Source of the DNA: Thalassia testudinum
Lineage: Eukaryota > Streptophyta > Magnoliopsida > Alismatales > Hydrocharitaceae
Length of the DNA: 64,000 bases
Direction: 5' to 3'
Assembly (NCBI GenBank): GCA_037157565.1
Contig: JAZHRO010000046.1
Location: forward strand, 14,358,501-14,422,500
Part shown: one piece after another, positions 46,234 to 59,900 of the stretch
How positions within the stretch are numbered: position 1 is the first letter of the stretch
Layout of the letters: each line of letters opens with the position of its first letter
Notes under the pieces: generated by a model
Databases searched by the model: none
Told to the model about the DNA's origin: nothing
What the model saw: the letters and a program-made list of their open reading frames with translations, nothing else
Program-made: the position numbers and the translations under genes

Positions 46234-48589
46234 TGATAACACCATAATCTGTGATAACTATCCTGTTTTAGCCTAACTCTAAGAATAAATGCTCCTTAAC
46301 AAGCATTAGAAGTTCGTAATTCTATTTTGAGCTGAATATGAGAGGCTGGAAATTTTGATGATTTTGTTGTTTTAATGAATAATCGCAAATGCAGATTAAT
46401 TGAGGGGTTAATCAGTACTTAATTCAAGGCTAAATGAACTTAAATTTCCAAGAAGTGGGCTTGAACTGACCAAATTAGGATTTTCTGAGATTTAAGGATT
46501 ATTTTATTAATAAAAATCCTAATTGCAGCCTCACTTCTATTGAATGGGTTCCAGTGGAAATAAATGTAATATAAACCTCCTAAAAATCAATGAAAAATAT
46601 TCTATGAGGTTTGGAACCTTCACTTTGACCAAAGGAACCCATTTTGACCAAAAATGGAAACTTAGGTAGGAATTTGCTTTATTTTGTGTTATAGTGTAAA
46701 TTACCTAGTCAAACAATTTTAAAACCCAAATTTGAGGTCACCACTAGATTTTTTGGGTCCAAATTAGGTTAACCCCAAATTTTGAGCCTAATCAGATTTC
46801 ATCTTGATCTGGTTTGCATTTTATCCCATTTGCTTTTGTTTATTACATGAAACCCCTAAGTTTTGATGTTTCATTACACAAAATCCCCCACATTTTGATT
46901 TCCTTGCAAAAAGGTCCACCACCTTCATCTTCTTCTCCAATGAGATGCAGCAGCAGCAACAAAACATTGAAAGAATCTAACTGTGCATGCGAATCTTCCA
47001 TCAAAGATTTGAACCCTCAAATCTCCACCAAATCTTGCCAAATTTGGCAAGATTGTTCATCAAGTCATGCCGAATCCATCAAGCACCTTGTTGCACCCCA
47101 ATGTGGCTGAGATTGGTGTCGGCGAGCTCAAGAATTTTGAGCTCAAGGTTGGCAAAATGCACAATCAAAAGTTAAATTTGTTGACTCAATTGAGAGGGAA
47201 TCCTCTCCTATAAGAAGGCCTTGACTTAAGCAAGTTGAGGGGGTGCCCAATTCGTCGATTCTTCCTCCTTTCTTCTTCCATGTCGGAAGCAATTGGAAGC
47301 ACCTCGGAGCTTCTCTTTCCCCCTTCCTCGCACTCTACCACATACAATAGGCAGAGGGCTTTGCCTTCCCATGCATCCATGAAGCTTCATATGAAGCTTA
47401 AGCCTCTAACTCTCCTTGCCAGCTCTGAAATTCCTCCTCCCTCGCCAGTGGCCACATCGGCAACCTCCTCCTCATTTTCTATTAGTGTAATTAACTTAGG
47501 GCTTTTACTCCTCTCCTTCCCAATTAAGTTTAGGGAGCTCTTGGGCTTCGTTCATCAATGCCTCCACCTTCTTTGATGCTAACCACTGTTGTCACCACCA
47601 CCTTCATCGACTCACCCTCTCCGCCTTCCTCCAACCAAGCTGACTTGGGAAAAAGGACCTCCACACCTCCACAAACCTTTTGCCCAGATCAATTGAACCC
47701 TACATCAACGCCTACACCCGCTACCATTGCCACCGGTGGGGCTTCTTCAAAGCTTCATCGACGACCACACATGCTTACCCTCACTCACAATTAACTTAGG
47801 GCTTTACTCTAGTGAGTAGCATCAGAGGTTTTAGTGGCTTTAATTGGGTCGGAAGGCCATGTTTCCTTGTGCAGGTACCATGTTAGAAGTTGTCGTCATC
47901 CCCAACTCCATTCGGCCACTTCCAACTGCTTCTCAATGAGTGTCTCCCCCTCATTGGGTGTAGATCCTCTTAAAGAGCACATCTGAGCCATTGGATTAGA
48001 GATCCAACAACCATCGTGCACATTGATTAACAAGCTTCATCTCCATGTTGAGAAACAAAGAAGACAAGGAAGAAGAGGCACACAATGCCACATCGGTGAA
48101 GAAAGGTTTTGGATTTTGAAACAAAAGGGCTTTTGTTCCCTTAAGGTGTACCAAAGAGCTCAAGGGGTTGGATCCCCATCCCATTCACCACCATACGCAC
48201 ACACGCCCACACACACACAGGTGCCCTTTGGCCGAATTGGGCTGGGTTTTGGGCTGGGTTATGCTTAGGCTTGGATTGAATTTTGTGAACGCTCTTTGTT
48301 TTGAAAATTTCTAGGTGTTGAAAGGCCTTTGGATTAGTTGAAAACCAAATTTTTTGGCCTCAAACACTTATATTCATTTTATGTTTGATATCAGCATTCA
48401 TTCAGTATTATATTTATTTTTGTTAAGCTCTTGTGATTCTTTTTATTCAATTGATTAGTGGTTATTTGCGATTATTTTGCTCTCTGAGACAACCTCGAAC
48501 TCACATCCGAGCTTATAAATTTAAATGTTGATTCGCTTTTGTTGACTATACTATGATGCATATTTAAACTCAACGAAAGCATGTTAGCA
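46234..48589 (+). repeat. Element I 5' LTR
   Basis: It begins TGATAACACCATAATCTG immediately after C protease and ends ATGTTAGCA three bases before a PBS: 2,356 bp, TG...CA. The start resembles that of E (TGATAACAC). CTATAAGAAGG at 47208-47218 may be the TATA box. A dyad TTGGAT-TAGAG-ATCCAA lies at 47991-48007. The ORFs at 46814-47110, 47235-47794 and 48023-48268 have no recognisable domain. Confidence 0.75.
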
Positions 48590-49134
48590 TTTTGGCACCG
48601 TTGTTGGGGAGCAACACATAGTTCACCACTATTCCTTTCATCTTAATTTGATTTGATTTCTAACTTGCTTTTGTTTGATTGTTTTGAAGTAAATCACACA
48701 CTCAAAATCATCAACTCAAAGCAACCATGACAGAGACAGGTCAGTCATCTTCTCTTTTCTTCCATAATCCCCTCTTTATCTTGGGAAGATTAGAAAAGTA
48801 AACAAACAAAATTAGGATCCAACCTTGCCTTACCTTTCTAGAGAATTCAATCAAGGTAAGAGTTTCCTGATTTACTTGATTCAATTGCTATTTGATCAGA
48901 GTTGATTAGATTTGATTAGAAAGATCTAACCCTTTGCTTCCTGTGCCTATTAGGGACATGTTCTAAATCTCTCAACAGCTTGGACTACTCACCTTCTTGT
49001 TTGAGTTCAAGGTGTCACATTTGGAATCAAATTGGACATTGGAAATAGAGCCAAGTAGGGTTACATATTGGGGTTGAAGTGTTAGTACACATTTGCCATT
49101 TATAAAGAAAATAGATCTTCCCACATTTGTGTGC
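48590..49134 (+). mobile_element. Element I PBS and leader
   Basis: PBS TGGCACCGTTGTTGGGGA is at 48593-48610, two mismatches from the Athila consensus. The leader follows, without coding sequence, to 49134 where J is inserted. No other part of I is in the window. Confidence 0.75.
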
Positions 49135-51678
49135 TGATAAATGCTAGTTTATTATCATTCTTATGCCCTAAAACTAATCCAACTGTTAGGATTTTACTTC
49201 TGCAAACAAGTTTTCGAGCTACATTTAGGCATCATTTTAGGATAGGCACGCATTGCATATTTTTTGTGTTTTTCACATGTTTGTTTGAGTGTTAGGGATG
49301 AACAAATAGCCAGATCATTAAAACCCTAGCACTCAGGAAGGAAGAAGGTGAAGAGGAAGCTCATTCCAGCTAGACCATAGCTGAATCCAGCTCATCATAG
49401 TTGGATACAGCTCAACTAGGTTGGATTTAGCTCATCTAAGCTCCATTCAGCTCATCTTAGCTGGATGGCAGCTCAAGGTAGTTCAACTCAGCTTAGCTTA
49501 TCTTAGATCCAGCTCAACTTAGTTGAGTCTAGCTCATCTTAGCTGCAATCAATTTACTGGGAACTCAAGCTAGCTCAACCTAGTTGACATGAGTTCACGC
49601 CAGCTCCAGTCCAGCACTTCCCACCTCCACGTAGCTTACGACAGCTAAACTCCTTCTAGCTTAGCTACTACTTGTCAACTTAGTAGCTAAGTTAGCTCAG
49701 GAGTTCTCAAGAGAAGCAGGTCCAGCTCAACCTAGCTCCAGGTAAGTTGAGACCAACTCAACTTAGCTCTACTACTCAAGCTTAGCTGCTAGCAGAAGAA
49801 TTAACAAGCTAAGTTGAGTAGTTGAGCTCCTATAAAGACCTCTTCAAATCAAAATCAGCTCTGAGAAGGTTCTCTTCAGCTTTAGACTACTTCAGTCAGC
49901 TCCTGCCCTCTCTCCTCAACTCCTCCACTACTACCCTACTAGTTAAGTTAGCTTAGCTTAACTTAGCTCCTCTCCACTTCACATGACCTTCCACCTAGCT
50001 CCTATTACCTAACCTCCACCAAAACCAAAACCACCACCTTCTCCTTCCCATTTTTGGCACCAAAACCAAAACCACCACCAACACCTTTCACCGCTTCATA
50101 ATGGTGCCAACAAGGGCACCTCTACACCACCATAACCACCCCATAACCTACCCTAAGTTGGCGCCAACACACCCTACAACCACCACCTAAAGTTGGTGCC
50201 AACTCTTTCCTACATATCCACCCTACATCCAGCTTACTAACCCATCCTAACGATCCATTTTAGGTGTCAAAACACTTACCTTCTAGAACCCTAGGTTGGC
50301 GCCAACTCTTCCTTAACTCCACCTCCAATCACCTTTCCCTTTGGTGCCATTTAACCTCCACCCTCCATCACATAACCACCACCTCATAAACCTATCCTAA
50401 CCCTCCACATACTCCACACCAACCCTTAACCCTTAACCCCATCTAAAAATAGCTCCAACCCTACCTAACTAAACCTTAACCACTACTTAATCACACCCTT
50501 CTAAATGGCGCCAATCCATCCCTTAACTACCACCAAATAATTCTATCCTAGCCCTCCAACACATCCCACGCCAACCCTCCTAAACCCACCTAAAATTGGC
50601 ACCAACCCTACCTAACTCTAGGATAACCACCACTCAACACAACCCTACACTCCATACCAACCCTAATCCACCCTCCATCCATTAACCACCTTGATCCTAG
50701 CCATCCATAACACCATGCCACCCTTAACCCTAGTTAACACCAACCTTCACCCATCCACCCTATAAAAATACCACTAACTACCCACCATATCTTTACCCTT
50801 GGCTACATACTTCAAGCACATTACCACCTTCATTCTACCATTCCCAAAGACCAAGGAGAAGAGGAGAAGAAGAATAACATTAAGGGGGTGCTCTTGCCCT
50901 CTTGGTGCCTTCAACTTCCTATTCACTTCTACCTTGTGTCCATGCCAAGCCAAGGAGTCAGCCAGGCAAGGAGGACGGCCAAAGAGGTGGACTTTTAGGG
51001 TGGTGAACGTCAACCCTAAGGAGGAGTTTGAGAGTGGAAACTATCCACTCTAGGAGGTGTAAAGGGATGCCTATCTAGGGTTTGCCAAGAGTGGATCATC
51101 ACCAACTTGGAGGAGCATTTCAAGGAAGGTGTTGGAGAAAACTTTCTAAGCCTAGGAGCAGCTGAGCTTGGAGCAAGGCTTCCTTCCTCTTCACCATCTT
51201 CATCGGGAGAAATTTTGTTCTTTCATATTTTATTTTTGTAGTAGAAGCATTCTACTACAAGCTTTTGTAAAATAATTTTCTCCCTTAATATAAGTTTCCT
51301 TTCTAGCTTTTGTCACAATTTATTTACTTGCTTTCTCCTTTAGTTAGTGCACTCACACTCTCTCTAATTGCCCTAGGTCTTCATGTACCTAGGGTGATCT
51401 TAGAGAGAGGTTCCTCTTATCACTTTAGTTATAGCCTATAGGCATAGTTTCATTTCATGTATTTGCTTCCTGTTGCCTATTATTTCAAAACTAAAAAAAA
51501 TTACATATCAAAAATTCAAAAAGAAAGTTGATTGCCGTGATTGCAAGCAAGAGAACATCAATTTACATTTCTACCTCCCTTATACTCTATCGGTAATTAC
51601 AAATTTTAAAAGTGATCGGATTTGCATGTTGTAATGACCAAAAACCTAATTTTAACAAATCATGCTTTTTCGCGATCA
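49135..51678 (+). repeat. Element J 5' LTR
   Basis: It begins TGATAAATGC, as in G, and ends CGCGATCA shortly before a PBS: 2.54 kb. It holds a long AGCTCA-rich minisatellite, then an ACC-rich low-complexity part (50000-50760), then TATAAAAATACC at 50761. T-rich sequence downstream is normal U5. ORFs at 50774-51053 are LTR sequence. Confidence 0.75.
49370..49995. repeat. Degenerate AGCTCA/TTAGCT minisatellite within J U3
   Basis: About 0.6 kb of loosely repeated units of roughly 18-25 bases, typified by CAGCTCATCTTAGCTGGAT and AGCTCAACTTAGTTGAG. Many units are partly self-complementary through AGCT and TTGAGCT/AGCTCAA. Confidence 0.75.
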
Positions 51679-51683
51679 CTTTT

Positions 51684-51701
51684 TGGCACCGCTACTAGGG
51701 T
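51684..51701 (+). promoter_or_regulatory. Primer-binding site of element J
   Basis: TGGCACCGCTACTAGGGT; diverged but alignable to the tRNA-Asp complement and placed five bases after the LTR end. Confidence 0.75.
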
Positions 51702-53186
51702 GGCATGGCTTTGCATACCATTGTTACTCTTTCTTGATACATAGATCTCATTCTCTCCTCTTTGTTTCATCTCGTGTGTGCAGGTACTACAGGAAGAAAG
51801 TGAGATTTTTGGAAGCAAAAGCTTGAAGTTCCTTGTCTTCCCACGAAATTGAGGTTAGTGCCTTCTTTCTTATCACATAAGAAATCTTAAAAACTATCAA
51901 AAAATATTAAATCAAGCTTTTAGAATCAAAAACATTAAGATCTTGTACGATGGTGATTTTTAAAATCAATTGTTTGGCTATTTGACTTGTTTACCACCAC
52001 CCTACTCAAAGTGTTGGTGTTCTAATTTTCGGGTCTAGACTTCTATCCGGATTTCAAAAATCAATTCATGAACTTTCATCCAAAGGTTCCAAATCAAGTC
52101 ATGAACATCTGTTCCAAATTTCAGAGCATTTAGACTTGTAGAAAAGTTTTAAAAATTCTCAAACCACAGGAGGGTCATCTCCTCTGATTTCAATATATTT
52201 TTACTATTCGAGAATTTTAGGAATTGTTCTACTTGTCTAATTTTTGTGAAATTTAGCTTTCAAGAATCCTTAGGAAATTTTACACAACATACAAAATCAC
52301 AAAATTGTTTGCGGTCGGTGGTGTAATTGAAAAGTCCAAAATATCCACAGGTATCATTTCTAGACTTTGACACCAGTATAAAGAAATTTTCCAAAAAAAT
52401 ATCGAACAAACTTCTAAAATCACAAAAAAATATTTTTTCGAATCCTTGTTTGATTTGATTTCTAGTAGTGGTATTGCTTGCTTTGTTTGAACCACTACTT
52501 AACAAGAGATGCCTGAAAAGATTCACTGATAGTAAATTTTCTACTTAAGAGTTCAATTCAATTAGGGTTTCCTCTCATTTTTAGCCCCACAATCTATAAA
52601 GGAATATATCATCACCAATACAACTTATTTTCCTTATGAATGTGGAATCCAAAACTTGTTTTGAAATTTTAACAAGAAGACCTTAAAACACACTACTAAT
52701 ATCAAATCCTAAAAGCAAAAAAATAACAAAAAAATTTGTGTGACAACTTTGATTTGGCATTGGACTCACTCCGTCCAATTTGCACACACCATAAGAAAAA
52801 GAAATAACTAGGCATCAACCCAAACAACGTCCTTCAAATTCCTGTGCACATTCAGGTACCCATGCCTAATTAAAACAAATAGTCATTTGATCACTTAAGG
52901 ACTTCACAAAAACTAAGCTTGATATCTAGGATTTAAGGATCATTAATCCCTCCTAATTCCCTTAAAAAAATGCAGTGACAGACTTAGAGGGAAGTCAAAT
53001 GACAGGTAAGGGTTTACACAAGCCTCTGGTGATTTTCCTAGGACATTCTTGGACCCAAGTCACCTCTTTAGTCCAGCTGGGTGATCTTTAGGAAGTGGGT
53101 TCACTTATTGATCCCTTACTTACCGGGTTCCCAAGTCTTAGGTTTCTTTAAGGAGTCAACCTTAAGGCAGACTTAGGCTTGTTTGC
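51702..53186 (+). mobile_element. Element J 5' leader
   Basis: About 1.5 kb of AT-rich non-coding DNA. The only ORFs, on the minus strand at 52260-52526, have no domain. The leader ends TTGTTTTGCGCACTTCTCCCC, comparable to the leader end in E. Confidence 0.65.
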
Positions 53187-55000
53187 TTGTTTTGCGCACT
53201 TCTCCCCATCTCTTCTCCCTTTTCAACTTCCAAGTGCATGCACGGGCGAAGGTCCCAGAACCCACATCTCGAGGGACCACTTGATTCCCCCCCTCTCATA
53301 AAAAGATCTTTGTTTTCTTCTTTTCCCTTACATCATTCCTCTGACTTAAGCATGGAAAATATGGAAAATGGGTCCAGAAATTCTGCCGCTAACCCTTTCA
53401 CTTATCAACCTGACCCTAACCCCAATGTACAAAACCCATCAGCTAACCCGCATGCTGACTTTCCCATCCCTAATTTCCTAGGTTTGGAGCAACCTAAACA
53501 ACTAAAACAGCCAGGTTTAAATCAAATGCCACCTAATCCCTCTTTATAATGGTCAACCAATTGGCCCGACTTCAATTAAATTAGCAACAATTGTTTAGGA
53601 CAGTCATGAACCTAACCAACCAAAGACAAGGTCAGCCACTCGGGGAACCTCTTGTACCACTTAATCATTTTTATGATCCTTCCAACTACAAAGAGAGACC
53701 CAGAGTGGTTTTACCTGAAGGTGATTTTGAAATTAAACTCACCATCTTGAACCTAATTAAACACTTCCATGGTCTTCTAAGAGAGGACCCTTTTAGCCAC
53801 CTTGAGGAGCTGATTGTCCTCGCTCAAACTACCAGTTCCAGCAATGTGCGGGAAGAATTGTGGCTTATGAGATTTTCCTCTCTCATTAAAAGATAAGGCA
53901 TCTTACTGGTTTAGGATGATTAGGCACCTTATCACCACCTAGCCCAAATTAAAAAGTGATTTTCTGAAAAAAAAATTCCAATTGGTCGTACAAATTCTTT
54001 AAGACGATCAATTATGACCTTTCAACAAAAATGTAGTGAACCTCTCCACAAGTCTTAGGAGAGATTTCAAGAATTACTCAGGAGTAGCCCCCACCATGAG
54101 ATTCCACGATGGTAGCTAATGCAAATCATCTATCATGGATTAGAAGATCAATTAAAATGGTTCGTTGATGCTTCATGTGGAGGGAATTTCCTTAATAAAG
54201 ATGTTGATAGTGCCCACCTTCTTTTTGAAGAAATGAATGAAAACTCATTCAATTTGGCTTCAATGGATACATTTGGTAGGATAACAAACCCAAGACTAGG
54301 AGTAAATAAAATTGACTCCAAATCTGCATCTATTCCAGTCACACAAGATGACCTACACATGATAGCTCAATGACTAGATCAGATGAAAATTAACTAGAAG
54401 AAAATGGAAGAAAAGTTGACCCAAAAACAGGCTCCTTACCCAAATCCCCCTAACCTTTTGAGGAGAGAAAATCTGCACAATATTGGTGCTATTCCTACTA
54501 AGCAGCAATATTCACTTGAATTTTCATAGACTTCGACTGGGAATTATGATTGCATAGATCAAAATATTCTGAACCCCACTGAAAACATCTCAGCTCTCTA
54601 GGAATGATTTAGAAATTCCTCCAATTCATATAATCAAAATTGGAGGAACAACCTGAACTTCTTCTGGAAAGCCCCAAATCAAGTTTTGTTCCCTAAACAA
54701 AACCAATTTGGGATTTATGGGAAAAACGTGTACCAACCTAGGCCATCTCAAGAGGATATTAATACGTAGGTCATGAAAACCTTGCAGGGCATGCAAAATC
54801 AAATGGCACAAGTAACCCGTATGGTTACTAATTTGTAAAATCAAGTCAAGGTCACTTCTTATCATAGACCTACTAGAAATCTGCCCTCACAACCCATGCC
54901 CAACCCTAATAATCAATGAAACCAGCATCAAAGTGGGTTTCCCAATCAACCAATCTACCCAACACCTCAGCACCCACCAAGTTTCAAACAAAACCAGGCT
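53187..55000 (+). pseudogene. Element J gag
   Basis: The start is likely MENMENGSRNSAANP (53353). 53591-53896 gives PLVPLNHFYDPSNYKERPRV, LPEGDFEIKLTILNLIKHFH and LREDPFSHLEELI. 54119-54373 gives IYHGLEDQLKWFVDASCGGN and LFEEMNENSFNLASM. 54600-54850 has a diffuse NWRNNLN and MQNQMAQVTRMV C-terminal part. Frames change at several points and stops are numerous. Confidence 0.82.
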
Positions 55001-55998
55001 TCCCGATCTCCTCCCAGAAGCAACCATACTACAAATGCAGTCACTTTGAGGAATGAGAAAACTACTCATGATCCCTTGCCTGCTCAAGAAACCCACTTCA
55101 GAGAAAAGCAAATCAACTCTTCTCCTTCTTCCTCCTTTCTCTCTAACCTTGTTCAGGAACCTTCAACTACGAAGCAGGGCAATCCCATACCTTTCCCACA
55201 AGCCCTTCACTCCATGCCTAATAAGAAAAAGAAATTCGAGCCCACTAATAAGTAACTGATGGATCTTTTCGGGCAAGTAGAAATAAATATCCCTCTCCTT
55301 GATGCCATAAAATATATCCCTACCTATGCAAAATTTTTAAAAGATTTATGTACTTTCAAAAGGCAGCCACGAAACTTCGAAAAGGTGATTCTTCCAAAGA
55401 CAGTGAGCTCGTTGTACAAAGCAAACTGCATCTAAAAAAGCAAGATCCAGGCACTCCCCTAATTCAAGTAGTCATTAATGACACTTCTTTTGATCGTGCA
55501 TTGTTGGATCTCGGTACCTCAATTAATCTTATCCCTACTGTTGTATTTGAAGAATTCAAGATCGGTAAATTAAAGCCTATTGAGGTTACTGTTTAATTAG
55601 CTGACTGATCTACAATAAAACCAAAGGGGCTAATTGAGGATGTCATTGTCCGAGTCTAAAATTATCTATTTGCTATAGACTTTTTGGTCATGGACATAGA
55701 CGTACTGGAAGCACTGAAAAATGCCCCCATAATTCTTGGAAGACCATTTTTAGCCACCGCTAAAGCAAACATTAATTTTGATTCTGGAAAGATGAAAATC
55801 ATGTGTGGTAGTGAGTCAATCACCCTGAATATCTTTCAAGCTTCTAGGAGCTTCCAAGAACCAGATTTCTTTGACGACTCAGATTCTGAAATTGAAAATT
55901 TAGTGGAGGAAACAATGCAAATTTCACAAGTAGGATCTTGCTTTGCAGTTAACACAGTTCCTGAACCATCTTCTGATTTAACCTACCACCTACCCTAA
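55001..55998 (+). pseudogene. Element J protease
   Basis: NAVTLRNEKTTHDP (about 55036) is the segment before protease. The catalytic region is at 55480-55560: IQVVINDTSFDRALLDLGTS then INLIPTVV. A stop at 55594 and others follow; ALKNAPIILGRPFLATAKAN (55711-55770) is the conserved second half. The acidic tail DDSDSEIENLVEE ends near 55990. Confidence 0.82.
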
Positions 55999-56099
55999 CC
56001 ACACCATCAGCACTTGACTCTTCAGCTAACTCTTTCTCTATCCCTTCACCCATGGACTAAAAAGCAGAAATCATTTCGGAGCTGGGTCCACAGCTAGAG

Positions 56100-56837
56100 T
56101 TGAAACCTTTGCCCGACTCCTTTAAATATGTTTTCCTAGGACCTAATCAAACCATGCCCCTAATTATCAATTTTGGACTTACTAGGGCTAAAGAGGATAA
56201 GCTTCTCCACGTTCTTAGTAAAAATCGAAATGACCTTAAGGGTACCAATCCATTCTATTGTACTCACAAAATATATCTTGAGGATGAATCTTGCCCCTCC
56301 TGCCAACCACAAAGGCATTTAAATCCCAATATGCAGGAGGTGGTAAAAAAGGAGATCATTAAGTGGCTGGATGCTCATATCATTTACCTTATTTCTTATA
56401 GCTCCTAGGTTAGTCCTACACAAGTAGTGCCTAAAAAGGCTGGACTAACTGTTGTCACAAATGAACATGGGGAAAACATAGCCACTTGGACAACTTCTTC
56501 TTGGCATGTGTTCATTGACTATTGCAAATTAAACATTGACACCAAGAAGTTCCAATTTTTGCTCCCATTTATTGATCAAATCTTGGAGCGGTTAGCTGGA
56601 TGTGATTACTATTGCTTTCTTGATGGTTATTCTAGCTATAATCAAGTCACAGTCCATCCTGAGGATCACCTGCCCCTTCGGAACCTTTTCTTTCCGAAGA
56701 ATGCCCTTTGGTCGATGCAACGCACTTGCGACTTTTCAAAGGTGTATGCTTGCTATATTTTCAAATCTAGTAGGTGAATGTTCAGAAATTTTTATGGATG
56801 ACTTCTTTATTTTTGAAGATTCATTTGATCTATATCA
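56100..56837 (+). pseudogene. Element J reverse transcriptase, 5' half
   Basis: ELKPLPDSFKYVFLG-like spacer (56100), THKIYLEDESCPS, then RT: QVVPKKAGLTVVTNEHGENI, WHVFIDYCKLN, LLPFIDQILERLAGCDYYCF and LDGYSSYNQVTVHPEDH. A small deletion near 56665 shifts frame; the next frame carries FGTFSFRRMPFGRCNALATF and FMDDFFIF. The coding region is cut at FEDSFDLY by the LINE tail at 56838; the rest of J is not in the window. Confidence 0.87.
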
Positions 56838-56914
56838 TTTTTTTTTTTGAGAAAGAAAGGAATGCTATTGAATCACCGATAGCAAACCAGGAGAGCTTTT
56901 GTTAATAATAAAGA

Positions 56915-59900
56915 AATAATTACATGATCGAACCCCAATGCTGTATGAGACTCCAGCAAAAATTTATAATATTATCCACATACACTGGGGTCTCCTGAAA
57001 AACACACTCATTTCTAGCCCTCCATACAGCCCATAACACAGCCACCATATGTAAGCATGGCTTATTCCCATCCACAAGACAACACCACAAATAATCCCAT
57101 GTGGGTAGAGACTCATTACATACTCTCCTCCATACATAATCAGTGATCGCGCATGAAGAAAAGATATGAGTGCTAGAATCATTATGCATCCCACATAAAT
57201 GACAAAACTGGGTGGGGGTACCCGTCCTCCTGTGCCTCAAATCTCCAGTAATCAAGCCATCCCTTCTGCAGAGCCATAAAAAAATTTGTATCTTTAATGG
57301 TATTTTTAAATTCCATAGCTTCTTCCCCATCTCATCAACTTTAGCCATCCTGGAGGACATTATCAATCTGTCATAAGCAGCCGCAGTAGAAAATTTACCC
57401 TCCCATTTGTATGTCATATTCATGAGGCATGGGTTTGAAGGCAGCAAGTTCTTGCATGAGACGTTCATTCTCTACTCGTGTTCTTGTTTCATGATTATTC
57501 CCCCCAACATTATTGAAAAACCATTGCTCAGATTCTGCATCCCAATAATCGAACACCACAGCATTTTTATCCGAAGCCATTGTGTAAGCAAGGGGGAACT
57601 TGTCTTTAAACACCCCTCCATGTACCCAATTTTCTAGCCAAAACTTGAAGCTTTTCCCATCACCTAATACAGATTTGAAAAAATTTCAATTGTCCCTCAA
57701 GGCGCGCACAACTGAAGACCAAAAGGGGGAAGGTTTACGGGGGTTTAGACGATTATTCTCATCATTGGCAGTCCCATAACTGTCCTAAATAGTTTCTATC
57801 TAGATTTTTTTTCTTCCTGTAGCAACCGAACAGCCCACTTTAATAGCAGAGCTTCATTGAATTCCTTAAGGGATCTAACACCCATACCTCCCATCTTTTT
57901 TGGCTTGCAAATTGATTCCCACTTCAAAGGTTGAGAAAAAACCCCTTGATGAGAGGCCCCTTTCCAAAAGAATCTTTTGCGCATCACGTCTAGCTTTTTC
58001 TAGATTGAGTTCGGGGCTTTAAGGACAAAGAGAAAGAATACTGGAATCGAAGTGATGATGGAATTCAGTAATATATACCTCCCCCATTTTGATAGGTATC
58101 TACTGCTCCAGCCCTCCAATTTCATAGCTACCTCTTCAAAAAGGAAAGACCAATATGCTTTCTTCAACTTAGAACATTTTAAAGGCAGACCCAGATATTT
58201 AATAAGCAGTGAAACCACAGGTGTACCTAGAATGGTGGAGATGTCATTCTGTAACACACTGTTCATCCCAAAGCAGACCAGGGAGGAATTATTTCCATTC
58301 AGTCTGAGACCAGAAATCTCTCCAAAAATCTTTACCATATGTATAAGTGCTTGCTCTTCTCTCTTCCCCCCTTCCATAAAAAAAATAGTATCATCTGCAT
58401 ATTGGAGTATAGGGACTAGAGCCCTATGATTAGACATTGAATACCCCCTTATAAAACCATCCATTGCCAGTTTGCAGGCGAATCTAGCCAAAGTATCCAC
58501 AGCAAGGTTGAAAATCAGAGGAGCAATTGGGCAGCCTTGCCTAACTCCACACTGGGGCTGAATCCAAGAGCGACATGGTTTACCATTTATCAATGGGGAA
58601 AAAAAGGCTGTCGTAATGCACCTCTTCACCCATTGTATCAATAAAGGTGGAAACTTCCTTCTTCTAAGAATCTCCCACAAGTATGACCAGGAAATTGAGT
58701 CATAGGCCTTGGAAAAGTCTACTTTCCATAAAAAGGCCTTAGTCTTTCTCCTGTGCCAACCCATTACCGTCTTCTGCGCAATAATGGACTCTTGTAATGA
58801 TCTCCTAGGAAGAAAAGTTGACTGAACAGGCATTATCAAGTCCTTTAAAACCTCTCGCAATTTGTTAGCTATAACCTTACTAATATTAAGGTAGATGGAA
58901 TTAGATAGTGCAATGGGTCTGCAATCAGAAAATCACTTCGCACCTAATTTCTTAGAAAGCAAAAACAAATAGGACTTGTTCAACCTCTCAAATCCAGAGT
59001 TGCCCAATTCAAATTCTTGAATAACCTTTAAAACATCCACCTTAACAACACTCCACAGCTCTGTGTAAAAGAACACCTGAAATCCATCCGGACTAGGAGC
59101 ACCTTCATTATTTAAATCTTTAATAGCTTTTAGTACTTCTTATTCAGATATAGGGGTGACAAGCATGTCTCTCTGATCATCACTAACACAGGGGAAGTCC
59201 ATCGATGCCATCCTCCAAGAACCTCTTGGAGCAGCCTTGGATATTTCTTTAAAATATTTACTTGCTTCAGTTCTGATTTCACTAACAGAGGTAGCAGTTC
59301 TCTCTTCAACTTTAATAGATGAGATAAGATTGAATCTCCTCCTAGCACTGGCCGCAAAATGGAAAAACTTCATGTTGGCATCACCCTCTTTGAGCCATAG
59401 CTATCTTGATCTTTCATGCCAATCCATTTCTGTTTTCAGATCCTCTTCCCCCACTGCAGCTTGCATCTGCTGCCTCATCTACTGTTCCTGGTGGTTCAAG
59501 GATTACCTGCATTCTTTCAAATCCAGGTCCCTGATTATTGCCAGAGCTTCCCTCCTCTTTTGTTCTCTGATCAGAGTCACAGCCTACCCATATTCTTTCA
59601 GCACATCACGCAGGCCTGACAATTTTGCAGCCAGCTGCTGTGTAACATTACCTTGCACTGCCTTGTTCTGCCACCACTGGGACACCATTTTCACAAAACC
59701 TTCTTCTCTAAACCAAGATCTCTTGAGTTTGAAGTATGAACCAATGTCTGAATTCATCCCACTATCCCATACCAGCGGAGTGTGGTCAGAGAAAGGCCTA
59801 TCAAGGCTCATAACTGCAAATAATTGATACCTCTCCAACAAGCTAGGACTGCCAGAAAACCTATCCAATTTGGAAACCTGTCCACTGCCATTCCTCCAAG

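Noticed and set aside
46814..48268. Several ORFs in the I LTR (up to 113 residues) as genes
   Set aside because: They lie between a TG start and a CA end just before a PBS; low-complexity Ser/Pro composition and no domains.
49370..49995. CRISPR-like or centromeric satellite array
   Set aside because: Units are degenerate, without spacers, and contained within one LTR; the genome is a plant's.
53187..53352. N-terminal extension of J gag before MENMENGS
   Set aside because: Open but unlike the other gag starts; kept only as leader or uncertain, not used as evidence.
59237..59827. Plus-strand ORF of 196 residues, and another at 60895-61395
   Set aside because: Both are antisense shadows of LINE ORF2 and ORF1, whose minus-strand motifs are clear.
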